64,000 bases of DNA from an uncultured Algibacter sp. (GTDB taxonomy: Bacteria > Bacteroidota > Bacteroidia > Flavobacteriales > Flavobacteriaceae), in contig NZ_CANKXG010000001.1 in assembly GCF_947487575.1 (NCBI RefSeq), positions 124,001 to 188,000 on the forward strand, in the 5' to 3' direction. The translations under genes and the position numbers were made by a program. This document shows, piece by piece, positions 9,551 to 17,653 of this stretch (position 1 is its first letter; each line of letters starts with the position of its first letter). The notes below the pieces were generated by a model. That model did not search any database, was not told the origin of the DNA, and saw only the letters and a list, made by a program, of their open reading frames with translations.

Positions 9551-10237
9551 AATATAGAACATTAGCCCTACTTTAACCTCGTTAATTTCTAAATTACCTC
9601 CATTTAGCTGGGTATCTTTAGAGAAAACTGGATTTAGTGCATAATACATATATATATTCCAAGTATTATACCCAGCACTTAATGTTAAACCATATTGAAA
9701 CTTATTAAAATCTTTATTATCAGTGTAACTTAAATTCCCTAAATCTCCCTGGTATTGTGTTGTATTAGAAAACACACACCCAAACTTAAAACCCGTATAA
9801 ATACGCCAAAAATTATAGTTGGTTGGGGTTGAAGTACGCCATCTAAACTCTATAGGAACCTCCAATAAATGATTAGAATATTTATTTTTTGAAAATGAAT
9901 TGCTATCATCTAATACAGTATACTCAAAATCACCTACATTATTTTTATTAATAAGTATATTTTGAATAAAAGAATTAGCTGAATATCCTAGCCCAATACC
10001 AATGGCAACATTTCTTTTTTTATTTAAAGGAATATCTTTAATAATTCCTAAATGAAAACCTAGCGAGAATCCATTCTGACTAACATCTTTAGGCTTATTA
10101 ACTAATAAATTATATGTAACACCAGCATAAAACTGATCTTCTTTATAAAGTGAATCTACATCTTTAACTACAGTTTCTTGAGCAAAACCAAATAAAATAC
10201 CAGATAAAGAAAACAATATAAAAAATAGAAATTTCAT
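9545..10237 (-). CDS. Outer-membrane beta-barrel protein (PorT/OMP_b-brl type)
   Basis: A 230-residue protein with a signal peptide (cleavage after GFAQ) and alternating amphipathic strands ending in a hydrophobic residue, as in small outer-membrane barrels of the PorT-like/PF13568 kind. It is downstream of the exbB-exbD-exbD operon, but a terminator separates them. It is not claimed to be the type IX secretion PorT/SprT protein, because that gene usually lies beside ubiE. Confidence 0.7.
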   Translation of the reverse strand: MKFLFFILFSLSGILFGFAQETVVKDVDSLYKEDQFYAGVTYNLLVNKPKDVSQNGFSLGFHLGIIKDIPLNKKRNVAIGIGLGYSANSFIQNILINKNNVGDFEYTVLDDSNSFSKNKYSNHLLEVPIEFRWRTSTPTNYNFWRIYTGFKFGCVFSNTTQYQGDLGNLSYTDNKDFNKFQYGLTLSAGYNTWNIYMYYALNPVFSKDTQLNGGNLEINEVKVGLMFYIL

Positions 10238-10318
10238 CTAAAACTAATATTAGTAGGAGTTTATTATTATAACCTGACAATACTAATTAAAATTGTAAAG
10301 GTTTTTAAAAAATTAAAA

Positions 10319-10342
10319 GGCGTTTTGAAAAATCAAAACGCC
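10319..10342 (-). terminator. Terminator of the exbB-exbD operon
   Basis: GGCGTTTTGA and TCAAAACGCC form a 10-bp stem with a 4-nt loop. On the minus strand it is followed by a T-rich stretch. It sits between exbD and the barrel gene. Confidence 0.8.
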
Positions 10343-10368
10343 CTTATATAAAATTAAGTATAATAAAA

Positions 10369-10845
10369 TTAATCTCTTCCAAACACACTACCCTTTTTAG
10401 TAGTATAATTAATTTTAAGAGCATTAACTTTACGGAGTTCTTGCTTAATATCACCTATTAAGCCCATATTAGCATCACTGTCTACCTTTAAAGCAGTTGT
10501 TAAAAATGGAATTAATTCTTCACGCTTTGAAGCGCGCTCTGCAGCAATAAAAGAAGCAATTTCATTAACGTCGGCAAAATTATCATTTAATTGAATTTTT
10601 GCTTCTGTTCCATATTGCTTATAATTTGAACTTGGTTTACCTGCATATATATACATTACCAAATCTTTTTTATCAAGTTTTTCAACTTGATCTGCGAATG
10701 GTAAATTATTATCAATCTTTAAGGTATTTTGCCTCATTACTGTGGCTACCATAAAAAAGAATAATAACATAAATACAATATCTGGTAACGATGCCGTATT
10801 AACTGCAGGCATATCACCACTTTTTTTCTTATTAAATTTAGACAT
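10369..10845 (-). CDS. exbD: ExbD/TolR-family biopolymer transport protein (second copy)
   Basis: Part of a proton-driven motor in the inner membrane. Of 158 residues, the N-terminal cytoplasmic stretch is followed by one membrane helix that begins TASLPDIVFMLLFFFMV; the conserved Asp in this helix (D22) carries protons in ExbD. The periplasmic domain follows. It is the last gene of the operon and differs in sequence from the preceding exbD, so the two probably form a heteromer or serve different partners. Confidence 0.88.
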   Translation of the reverse strand: MSKFNKKKSGDMPAVNTASLPDIVFMLLFFFMVATVMRQNTLKIDNNLPFADQVEKLDKKDLVMYIYAGKPSSNYKQYGTEAKIQLNDNFADVNEIASFIAAERASKREELIPFLTTALKVDSDANMGLIGDIKQELRKVNALKINYTTKKGSVFGRD

Positions 10846-10868
10846 ATTTATAAATGTTAAATTTTAAT

Positions 10869-11456
10869 CTATTGAACTTCTGAAAGCTTTTGAGGATAGT
10901 CAAGTTTTATTTTATCTATCTTCTCCTTTAACTTCTCTTTATTACCTGGCCAATTTACATCTTTGTAGTTGGCTTGCATTTCAGTAAATGACTTCCCATA
11001 TAAACTTTGAGCTCTGGCATCTCTTAACTCATTATATGCTGCTACTAATTCATTCTGTACGGCTATATATTGTTTATAAGATGTTTCGCGTTCATTCTTT
11101 AAAGAAATAATAGCTTTATCTGGATTATCAGATGATGAAGGATCTTTCTTCCCTCTACAATAATCACAAGACTTATCGCCACCATTGTCCAAAAACTCTT
11201 TGGCTGCTGCTCTTAAATCTTTAGGTTCCATGATATTATCTTCAACAAGTAATTGATCTTTACCATTTAATAACACAGTAAAAATATTTTTTTGTTTAAT
11301 TATAACATCCTCATCAGATTCTTCCATTGGAGGTAGTTTTCGGTTAATTCCCGAATCCGTCTCAATGGTTGTTGTTACTAAGAAAAATATTAATAATAAA
11401 AAAGCAATGTCGGCCATTGAGCCTGCATTAACTTCTGGTGCTGCTCTTTTTGCCAT
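10869..11456 (-). CDS. exbD: ExbD/TolR-family biopolymer transport protein (first copy)
   Basis: A 195-residue protein with the ExbD membrane helix AGSMADIAFLLLIFFLVTT, which holds the essential Asp (D16). Its periplasmic part is longer than usual and contains a Cys pair (KSCDYCRGKKD) at about residue 97 and a helical C-terminal tail. It lies 3 nt from the small membrane protein upstream and 23 nt from the second exbD. Confidence 0.88.
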   Translation of the reverse strand: MAKRAAPEVNAGSMADIAFLLLIFFLVTTTIETDSGINRKLPPMEESDEDVIIKQKNIFTVLLNGKDQLLVEDNIMEPKDLRAAAKEFLDNGGDKSCDYCRGKKDPSSSDNPDKAIISLKNERETSYKQYIAVQNELVAAYNELRDARAQSLYGKSFTEMQANYKDVNWPGNKEKLKEKIDKIKLDYPQKLSEVQ

Positions 11457-11459
11457 AAC

Positions 11460-11891
11460 TTATTTATTTAAGATTTTTTTTAATCCACCTAATAGCATAG
11501 ATCCAATTGCTAGAATAGCTAATGCATAAAAAGCATACAATCCAGCTCCTACCATCTTTGATGTTCCTTCATTTACATCTAAACCTTTATCTGTAAAAGG
11601 TGTTAAATCTAAATCTGCCCCAGATGACATAGCGTAAGATATCAATACTATTCCTGCAAATGCACCAACAGTTAATAATGTCTTCTTAATATCTCCGGCA
11701 AACAATCCTTTTAGTACAAATATTAGTACCAATGCTATTACTATTCCTAGTACTGCATAGGCAACATATAGTAAGTTTCCACTCATACTTAAAGCTGAGT
11801 CATCATCACCTGCTATAATTACCATCACAATAATTGCTCCAATTATAGCGAGCGCAAATGCAACTATTTTTAAAATTTTATGTAAACCCAT
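11460..11891 (-). CDS. Small membrane protein of the exbB-exbD operon
   Basis: A 143-residue protein with four predicted membrane helices and short loops. The family is not recognised beyond its repeated presence between exbB and exbD in related bacteria (recalled, not searched). Tight spacing (21 nt from exbB, 3 nt to exbD) suggests it belongs to the motor complex. Confidence 0.75.
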   Translation of the reverse strand: MGLHKILKIVAFALAIIGAIIVMVIIAGDDDSALSMSGNLLYVAYAVLGIVIALVLIFVLKGLFAGDIKKTLLTVGAFAGIVLISYAMSSGADLDLTPFTDKGLDVNEGTSKMVGAGLYAFYALAILAIGSMLLGGLKKILNK

Positions 11892-11912
11892 TTTTTTAGT
11901 TTTTAAATTATA

Positions 11913-12680
11913 TTACTTTTTGTGTCTAATTAATAGGTCCATTAACGTAATAGAAGCATCTTCCATGTTGTTAACAATACTATCAATCTTAGCAATAATA
12001 TAATTGTAAAAAATTTGAAGTATAATGGCTACTACTAAACCAAATACCGTTGTTAAAAGTGCTACTTTAATACCACCTGCAACAAGTGACGGTTGCATAT
12101 CTCCAGCAGCTTCAATTTTATCAAAAGCTTGAATCATACCTATTACCGTACCCATGAAACCAAGCATTGGCGCCAGTGCTATAAATAACGAAATCCATGA
12201 TACGTTTTTCTCTAATTGTCCCATTTGAACTCCCCCATAAGCTACAACAGCTTTTTCCGCAGCTTCTAAGCCTTCATCAGTTCTATCTAAACCTTGATAG
12301 TAAATCGATGCAATTGGTCCTTTTGTATTTCTACAAACTTCTTTCGCTGCTTCAACACCACCTGAAGCCAAAGCATCTTCAACAGATTGAGATAATTTTT
12401 TTGTGTTGGTAGTAGAAAGGTTTAAAAAGATAATTCTTTCTATAGCAATTGCTAATCCTAGAATTAAACATAATAATACAATACCCATAAATCCGGCACC
12501 TCCTTCAATAAAACGTTTCTTTAATTCTTGATGAAACCCAAGTTCTTCGGCAGGAGCCTCTTCTTGTGTCATTGTTGTAACTGTTGTTACAGCTGTACTA
12601 GTGTTTGCAATTGTAGTTGCATTAGCAGTTCCGAATGCCACCATTAAGGTTAAGGCAAGGATAGAAAATAATCTTTTCAT
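11913..12680 (-). CDS. exbB: MotA/TolQ/ExbB proton channel protein
   Basis: The proton-channel subunit that energises TonB-type outer-membrane transport or a related machine. The ATG at 12680 is chosen (255 residues) because it begins a clean signal-like segment (MKRLFSILALTLMVAFGTANA); the longer frame from 12734 has no support. A periplasmic Glu/Pro-rich stretch is followed by a first helix near GFMGIVLLCLILGLAIAIERI and the paired channel helices around APMLGFMGTVIGMI and VALLTTVFGLVVAII. It leads the operon exbB-orf-exbD-exbD. No tonB gene is next to it. Confidence 0.9.
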   Translation of the reverse strand: MKRLFSILALTLMVAFGTANATTIANTSTAVTTVTTMTQEEAPAEELGFHQELKKRFIEGGAGFMGIVLLCLILGLAIAIERIIFLNLSTTNTKKLSQSVEDALASGGVEAAKEVCRNTKGPIASIYYQGLDRTDEGLEAAEKAVVAYGGVQMGQLEKNVSWISLFIALAPMLGFMGTVIGMIQAFDKIEAAGDMQPSLVAGGIKVALLTTVFGLVVAIILQIFYNYIIAKIDSIVNNMEDASITLMDLLIRHKK

Positions 12681-12755
12681 GTTCACGATCTTAATTTTAT
12701 TAGTTAAAGTGTTAAAGATATAAAAAAAAAGCAATTAAAAGTAAAAAAATATCAG

Positions 12756-12843
12756 CAGAGAGGAAGGGATTCGAACCCTCGATACCCTTTTGAGATATAC
12801 ACGCTTTCCAAGCGTGCGCCTTAAGCCACTCGGCCACCTCTCT
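12756..12843 (-). tRNA. tRNA-Ser (GGA)
   Basis: Reading the minus strand, the acceptor stem AGAGAGG pairs with CCTCTCT and G is the discriminator base. The anticodon arm CACGC-TTGGAAA-GCGTG gives anticodon GGA. A long variable arm typical of class II tRNA-Ser is present, and the T loop reads TTCGAAT. The 3' CCA is not encoded. The length is 88 nt. Confidence 0.95.
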
Positions 12844-12918
12844 AAATTTCATTATACTTAATTACAGGGGGTCAAATAACAAAAAAAACTTTGAAGACTA
12901 AAATTTTTTAGACTATTT

Positions 12919-13950
12919 TTAACTCAATTCTCCTCTTAAAGACATTTCATATTTGATTTTGAATGTGTTATGAGATATATTTTGACCTAACAAATACATT
13001 AATTTTGCCACAGCGGACTCTGTAGTCATATCTTTTCCTGAAATTACTCCTATTTTTTTCAACTCACTACTCGTTTCATAATGCCCCATCATAACACTTC
13101 CTCCTGTACATTGTGTAATATTGATAATGTATATTCCTTTTAAAATAGCTTGCCTTAATAAATCAATAAACCATTTTTCTGTAGTACAATTTCCAGTACC
13201 AAATGTTTCAATAATTATGGCTTTTAAATTTAAAATATTAACAACACTTTCTAAAACTTCTTTTTTAATCCCTGGAAATAGTTTAATAATAGCTATGTTT
13301 TCATCTAGGTTCTTATTGACTTTAAAAAATTTTCTCAGGTTTGGTTTAAATAAATATTCATCATTAATTTTTAGATGTACTCCAGATTCAGCCAAATCAG
13401 GATAATTTGAAGACACAAAAGCTTGAAAATGTTCTGCATTAAGTTTGGTTGTCCTATTTCCTCGATAAAGCTTATATTCAAAATACAAACACACTTCTTT
13501 AATTACAGGTTTACCTTTCTTTTGCATTGAAGCAACTTGAATAGATGTTATTAAATTTTCTTTAGCGTCTGTTCGTAAATCTCCTATAGGAAGTTGAGAC
13601 CCAGTAAAAATCACTGGCTTTGCCAAGTTTTCTAACATAAAACTTAACATTGAAGCCGAATAACTCATAGTATCACTTCCATGAAGCACAACAAAACCAT
13701 CAAACTTACTATAATTAGACTCTATAATTTCTGCTATTTGCAACCAATACTTCGGTTTCATATTGCTTGAATCGATAGGGGTTTTTAAAGAAACTGTATC
13801 TATCTTACAATCTAATAATTGCAATTCAGGAATTCTATCTAATAGATTTTTAAAATTAAAGGTTTTCAAAGACCCTGTTTTAAAATCTTTTACCATACCT
13901 ATAGTACCGCCAGTATATAGGAGAAGTATTTTTACTTTAGATTTAGTCAT
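12919..13950 (-). CDS. ansA: Type I L-asparaginase
   Basis: Hydrolyses asparagine to aspartate and ammonia. The N-terminal LLYTGGTIGM holds the first catalytic threonine, and VLHGSDTMSYSASML holds the second Thr-Asp pair. There is no signal peptide, so it is cytoplasmic (type I). The length of 343 residues is typical. It follows the TatD gene on the same strand after 5 nt, so the two form an operon. Confidence 0.93.
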   Translation of the reverse strand: MTKSKVKILLLYTGGTIGMVKDFKTGSLKTFNFKNLLDRIPELQLLDCKIDTVSLKTPIDSSNMKPKYWLQIAEIIESNYSKFDGFVVLHGSDTMSYSASMLSFMLENLAKPVIFTGSQLPIGDLRTDAKENLITSIQVASMQKKGKPVIKEVCLYFEYKLYRGNRTTKLNAEHFQAFVSSNYPDLAESGVHLKINDEYLFKPNLRKFFKVNKNLDENIAIIKLFPGIKKEVLESVVNILNLKAIIIETFGTGNCTTEKWFIDLLRQAILKGIYIINITQCTGGSVMMGHYETSSELKKIGVISGKDMTTESAVAKLMYLLGQNISHNTFKIKYEMSLRGELS

Positions 13951-13955
13951 CTGAA

Positions 13956-14729
13956 TTAAATTTTAAAAATAGTTTTAGAGTTATTTGTTGTTATTTCAGC
14001 AATGTTTTCTTGAGAGACATTATATATGCCTGATAATTTTTCTAAAACCTTTATTATATACGCGCTTTCATTACGTTTTCCTCTATATGGTACTGGAGAT
14101 AAATATGGAGCATCTGTTTCTAAAACCACATGTTTTAGGTCGATTTGATTTAAAAATTGATCAATTTTTCCATTTTTAAAAGTTGCAACTCCACCTATCC
14201 CTAATTTCATATTATATGAAATAGCTTGTTCAGCTTGTTCTAGTGTGCCTGTGAAGCAATGAAAAATACCAAACAAATTATCACTCTTTTCACTTTCTAA
14301 AACTTCAAAAATTTCATTAAAAGCCTCTCTACAATGAATTACAATCGGTAAATTATATTTTTTTGCTAATTGTATTTGATATTTAAAGGCTTCTTTCTGA
14401 ATATTTAAGGTTGACTTATCCCAATACAAATCAATTCCAATTTCACCTACAGCATAAAATTTTCGCTTAGCTAGCATCTCCTCGACATGATTTAATTCTT
14501 CCCTAAAATTTTCTTTTACATGTGTTGGGTGCAATCCCATCATTAAAAAAACATGTTTAGGAAAATCCTTTTCAAGCTGAAACATTACTTCTGTATATGT
14601 TGAATCTATAGCTGGGATAAAAAATCGAGAAACACCTTGTTTAAGAGCCCGATTAATTACCTCGTCTCTATCTTCATCAAAAGCTTCACTATATAAATGT
14701 GTATGTGTATCTGTTATTATCAAAATCAA
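13956..14729 (-). CDS. tatD: TatD-family metal-dependent hydrolase
   Basis: A TIM-barrel metal-dependent hydrolase or DNase. Metal ligands are visible as DTHTHLY at the N-terminus, GEIGIDLYWD, IVIHCREAF, HCFTG and LETDAPYL near the C-terminus. The length of 257 residues matches the family. No ATG exists before residue 50, so the start must be a non-ATG codon. TTG at 14729 is used here, giving M-I-L-I-I-T-D-T-H-T-H; TTG at 14723 is an alternative. Confidence 0.9.
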   Translation of the reverse strand: MILIITDTHTHLYSEAFDEDRDEVINRALKQGVSRFFIPAIDSTYTEVMFQLEKDFPKHVFLMMGLHPTHVKENFREELNHVEEMLAKRKFYAVGEIGIDLYWDKSTLNIQKEAFKYQIQLAKKYNLPIVIHCREAFNEIFEVLESEKSDNLFGIFHCFTGTLEQAEQAISYNMKLGIGGVATFKNGKIDQFLNQIDLKHVVLETDAPYLSPVPYRGKRNESAYIIKVLEKLSGIYNVSQENIAEITTNNSKTIFKI

Positions 14730-14805
14730 TGTTTTATAGTATCCTAGTTCTGTAAAAATAATTGTTTTTATAGGATTATATTTGTTTTAAATTAATTAGA
14801 TAAAG

Positions 14806-15240
14806 ATGCTTAAAGAATTTCTTGAGAAAAAAGGGTATACCAAAATAAAATTGCACCTCACTAAAACAAATCATTTTGAAATAAAAGCTACTATAAATGG
14901 TAAGAAAGGGCTTTTTATTTTAGATACTGGTGCATCAAATTCTTGCGTTGGGTTTGAAGGTATTGAAACCTTTAAGCTAAAAGCTGAGGACTCTAAAATT
15001 AAAGCCGCTGGGGCTGGAGCTACGGACATGGATACACAAACATCCAAAAAAAATAAACTTAAAATTGGAAAATGGAGTAGTAACAAAGTTGTTTTAGTTT
15101 TGTTTGATCTTACACATGTAAATACGGCACTCATCAACCATAATTCTAAACCTGTTGATGGTATTATTGGTGCAGATATTTTAAAAAAAGCGAAAGCCGT
15201 AATAGATTATGAAAAGAAATATCTATATTTAAAGTTATAA
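14806..15240 (+). CDS. Retropepsin-like aspartic protease
   Basis: A 144-residue protein with a single retroviral-type active site, FILDTGASNSCVG (about residues 38-50), and a second hydrophobic-hydrophobic-Gly element VDGIIGADIL near the C-terminus. Such one-domain proteins are expected to work as dimers. There is no signal peptide, so it is probably cytoplasmic. It is divergent from tatD and 34 nt upstream of the response regulator, possibly on one transcript with it. Confidence 0.75.
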   Translation: MLKEFLEKKGYTKIKLHLTKTNHFEIKATINGKKGLFILDTGASNSCVGFEGIETFKLKAEDSKIKAAGAGATDMDTQTSKKNKLKIGKWSSNKVVLVLFDLTHVNTALINHNSKPVDGIIGADILKKAKAVIDYEKKYLYLKL

Positions 15241-15274
15241 ATTTTTAGCAAATAAATTCTCTCTCTTAAACAAA

Positions 15275-15910
15275 ATGAATACATCTATTGTTATAGCTGA
15301 CGATCACCCGTTAATGTTACGCGGTTTAACCGATTTTCTGACCTCAAAAAGTTATAATATTATTGGGAGTGCTACAGACGGAAATGCTGCTTACAATCTT
15401 ATTGTTAAACTAAAGCCAGACTTAGCTATTCTTGATATTAGAATGCCTTACAAAACAGGATTAGAAATTGCCGAAGCTTGTAAAAAGAATAATCTTAATA
15501 CTAAAGTGATTCTTATAACTTTTGATAAAGAAGAAGACGTTTATGACCAAGCCTTAGAATTTGGTGTTTTTGGTTATATATTAAAAGAGTTTGCTGTTGA
15601 AGAAATTGAGACTTGTATTAGTCAAGTTGTTAGTGGTAAGCCTTATTTTAGTGAAGAAATTGCGTCTTACTTAAAAGCTAGTACTTTAGATAAAAAACCT
15701 GAGTCCCTGGAATCTCTTACAAAGTCTGAATTAAAAATTGTAAAACTTATTTCTGAGAATAAAACAAGCCAAGATATTGCTAATGAACTATCCATTTCTA
15801 TTAGAACGGTAGACAAACATCGTAGCAATATTGTACAGAAATTAGAATTAGACAACAAACCAACTTCTCTATCTATTTGGTCTACTTTAAATAAAGATTT
15901 TTTAAGCTAA
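15275..15910 (+). CDS. Orphan LuxR/NarL-type response regulator
   Basis: A DNA-binding response regulator of 211 residues. The receiver domain (1-120) has D9/D10, phospho-acceptor D54 in LAILDIRMP, T82 and K104. The C-terminal LuxR HTH (about 148-195) has LTKSELKIVKLISENKTSQDIA and RTVDKHRSNI. No histidine kinase is nearby, so the signal is unknown. The first of two identical-type operator sequences begins within 10 nt of its stop codon, ahead of two small-RNA candidates, which makes it the prime suspect for their regulator (inference). Confidence 0.9.
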   Translation: MNTSIVIADDHPLMLRGLTDFLTSKSYNIIGSATDGNAAYNLIVKLKPDLAILDIRMPYKTGLEIAEACKKNNLNTKVILITFDKEEDVYDQALEFGVFGYILKEFAVEEIETCISQVVSGKPYFSEEIASYLKASTLDKKPESLESLTKSELKIVKLISENKTSQDIANELSISIRTVDKHRSNIVQKLELDNKPTSLSIWSTLNKDFLS

Positions 15911-15918
15911 ATGTAAAA

Positions 15919-15965
15919 TACGTAGAAGTGCGTATTTTTTATATAAATAATATAACTTATCTTTA
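15919..15965 (+). promoter_or_regulatory. Operator and promoter of small RNA 1
   Basis: TACGTAGAAGTGCGTA (15919-15934) lies 27 nt before a -7-like box TATCTTTA (15958-15965). A T-rich -33 position sits between them at 19-nt spacing. The operator, with ATACG/CGTAT half sites, is centred about 44 nt upstream of the predicted start near 15971, a typical activator position. The arrangement is repeated 145 nt downstream. Confidence 0.6.
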
Positions 15966-15970
15966 CAGTG

Positions 15971-16040
15971 CTATTAATTAGTTCTTAGGGAGAATTAAAG
16001 AAAGCTCTAAATTGTAATGATTTAGAGCTTTCACTTTTTA
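15971..16040 (+). ncRNA. Candidate small RNA 1 of a tandem pair
   Basis: About 70 nt with no ORF. It starts after the conserved block TTTACAGTGCTATTAATTA and contains two hairpins. The first is TTAGTTCT/AGAATTAA (15978-15998, loop TAGGG). The second is a 12-bp terminator stem AAAGCTCTAAAT/ATTTAGAGCTTT (16001-16031, loop TGTAATG) followed by T-rich sequence. The second copy keeps the promoter, 5' block and loop, but has different stem bases that still pair. Ends are predicted, not measured. No Rfam family is claimed. Confidence 0.6.
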
Positions 16041-16063
16041 TAACACCAAATGAATATAAAAAA

Positions 16064-16110
16064 TACGTAGAAGTGCTTATTTTTTTTATCACTAATCCAC
16101 ACTACATTTA
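16064..16110 (+). promoter_or_regulatory. Operator and promoter of small RNA 2
   Basis: TACGTAGAAGTGCTTA (16064-16079) is followed after the same 27 nt by TTTACAGTGC, and the -7-like box is TACATTTA (16103-16110). The spacer sequence differs from copy 1 while its length is identical, which argues for a functional constraint rather than a simple fresh duplication. Confidence 0.6.
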
Positions 16111-16115
16111 CAGTG

Positions 16116-16181
16116 CTATTAATTAATTCTTTTGAGAGAGAATTTTTTAGATACTCTGCACTGTAATAGTGCAGAGTTTTT
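16116..16181 (+). ncRNA. Candidate small RNA 2 of a tandem pair
   Basis: The second copy of the element. Its 5' block CTATTAATTA is shared with copy 1. Hairpin 1 is AATTCT/AGAATT (16125-16144, purine-rich loop TTTGAGAG). Hairpin 2 is ACTCTGCACT/AGTGCAGAGT (16153-16177) with loop GTAAT and a T-run. The stem bases of hairpin 2 differ entirely from copy 1 but pair perfectly, around the same TGTAAT loop. It could also act as a leader for the 38-codon ORF that follows. Confidence 0.6.
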
Positions 16182-16202
16182 AAATCAAAAAAAATCAAAC
16201 AA

Positions 16203-16319
16203 ATGCTTAAGACTCAAATGGAAAAAGAGAATAATATTCTTAATAAATATTTTGTAATAGGATTAACTGTTTTAGTTGTAATAGTTATTACCGTAAATAT
16301 TGTTATGTGTTTTAGTTAG
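16203..16319 (+). CDS. Candidate 38-residue membrane peptide
   Basis: A small ORF: 16 polar residues with Lys/Glu/Asn, then one hydrophobic helix (FVIGLTVLVVIVITVNIVM) and a Cys-Phe-Ser end. The single-helix layout with a charged N-terminus is plausible for a real small membrane protein. It starts 26 nt after the terminator hairpin of small RNA 2 and ends before a bidirectional terminator. It has no recognised family, and the short length leaves chance possible. Confidence 0.45.
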   Translation: MLKTQMEKENNILNKYFVIGLTVLVVIVITVNIVMCFS

Positions 16320-16350
16320 TTTAGTTAGTCTAGTCCCATTTACCAAAACT

Positions 16351-16390
16351 AAAAAAGGGTGCTACATAATTTATGTAACACCCTTTTTTA
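16351..16390. terminator. Bidirectional terminator between the small ORF and odhB
   Basis: A near-perfect inverted repeat, A-run + GGGTG(C)TACATAA against TTATGTA(A)CACCC + T-run. It can end transcription from both sides and serves odhB on the minus strand. Confidence 0.85.
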
Positions 16391-16406
16391 TAATACCTAA
16401 TTAAAA

Positions 16407-17612
16407 TTACAGTTCTAAAGCCTTTTTAACATCATTATTCATCAATAATTCTATCGGATTTTCCAATGCTTCTTTAACAGCAACTAAAAAGCCAACACTT
16501 TCTTTCCCATCAATAATTCTGTGATCATAAGATAAAGCAACATACATTATTGGGCGAATCACAACCTGTCCATCAACAGCAATAGGACGCTCAACAATAT
16601 TATGCATTCCTAAAATACCACTTTGAGGCGGGTTAATTATTGGCGTAGATAACATACTGCCAAAAACACCGCCGTTAGTAATTGTAAACGTACCACCAGT
16701 CATTTCATCAACAGTAATTTGACCATCTCTTGCACGGAGGGCTAATCGTTTTACTTCTGATTCAACGCCTCTAAAGCTTAAATTTTCAGCATTTCTAATT
16801 ACAGGTACCATTAATCCTTTTGGACCAGAAACGGCAATACTAATATCACAAAAATCATAAGATAACATTTCTTTACCATCCATCATTGAATTCACTGCTG
16901 GATACATTTCTAATGCTCTAACCACAGCTAATGTAAAAAAGCTCATAAACCCTAAACTTACTCCATGCTTAGTTTTAAAAATTTCTTTATATTCTGAACG
17001 CAATGCAAAAATAGGAGACATATCAACCTCGTTAAAAGTAGTTAACATGGCCGTTGTATTTTTCACCTCAACTAAACGTTCTGCTACTTTTCTGCGTAAC
17101 ATAGACATTTTACTTCTAGAAGTACCTCTACTACCTCCCGCCGGCGTTCCCATTGAAGGCACAGCATTTACAGCATCATCTTTAGTTACTCGACCAGCTT
17201 TTCCTGTTCCTTTAACCGTTGTAGCATCTATTCCTTTTTCGGCTAGTACTTTTTTAGCAGCAGGACTTGCAGAACCTGTTGCATAAGTTTTAGTTTCAGT
17301 TACTTTCGGTGTCTCAACTTTTGGAATTTCAACTTTAGTTTCGGCTTTTGGCACATCACCTCCTGCTGGCTTCTCTACACTTGTATCAATTAAACAAACA
17401 ACTGCTCCAACGTCAACAGCATCCCCTTCTTCCGCTTTAAGCGTAATAGTTCCGCTAGCTTCAGCTGGTAATTCTAATGTTGCCTTGTCACTATCTACTT
17501 CAGCTATAGCTTGGTCCTTTTCAACATAATCACCATCTTCAATTAACCACGTTGCTATTTCTACTTCTGTAATAGATTCGCCTGGAGAAGGCACTTTCAT
17601 TTCTAAAATCAT
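16407..17612 (-). CDS. odhB: 2-oxoglutarate dehydrogenase E2, dihydrolipoamide succinyltransferase
   Basis: TCA-cycle enzyme that moves the succinyl group from E1 to CoA. Domains in order: lipoyl domain with the lipoylated lysine K43 in [14 protein letters not shown], a Pro/Glu-rich linker, a peripheral-subunit-binding domain (about 112-148, [20 protein letters not shown]), and the catalytic domain ending in DHRIIDGKE with His364 and Asp368. It is 401 residues, one lipoyl domain. It lies 41 nt downstream of odhA in the same operon. Confidence 0.95.
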   Translation of the reverse strand: MILEMKVPSPGESITEVEIATWLIEDGDYVEKDQAIAEVDSDKATLELPAEASGTITLKAEEGDAVDVGAVVCLIDTSVEKPAGGDVPKAETKVEIPKVETPKVTETKTYATGSASPAAKKVLAEKGIDATTVKGTGKAGRVTKDDAVNAVPSMGTPAGGSRGTSRSKMSMLRRKVAERLVEVKNTTAMLTTFNEVDMSPIFALRSEYKEIFKTKHGVSLGFMSFFTLAVVRALEMYPAVNSMMDGKEMLSYDFCDISIAVSGPKGLMVPVIRNAENLSFRGVESEVKRLALRARDGQITVDEMTGGTFTITNGGVFGSMLSTPIINPPQSGILGMHNIVERPIAVDGQVVIRPIMYVALSYDHRIIDGKESVGFLVAVKEALENPIELLMNNDVKKALEL

Positions 17613-17653
17613 TCTTTATAATTTTAATTGTATATGAATTTTATTCTTTTCTT

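Noticed and set aside
9545-10237. Type IX secretion protein PorT/SprT
   Set aside because: Only the general barrel family is visible, and the context (ExbB/ExbD operon) differs from the usual ubiE neighbourhood.
13121-13405. 94-codon ORF antisense to ansA
   Set aside because: It lies wholly inside a well-supported gene; composition follows the opposite strand.
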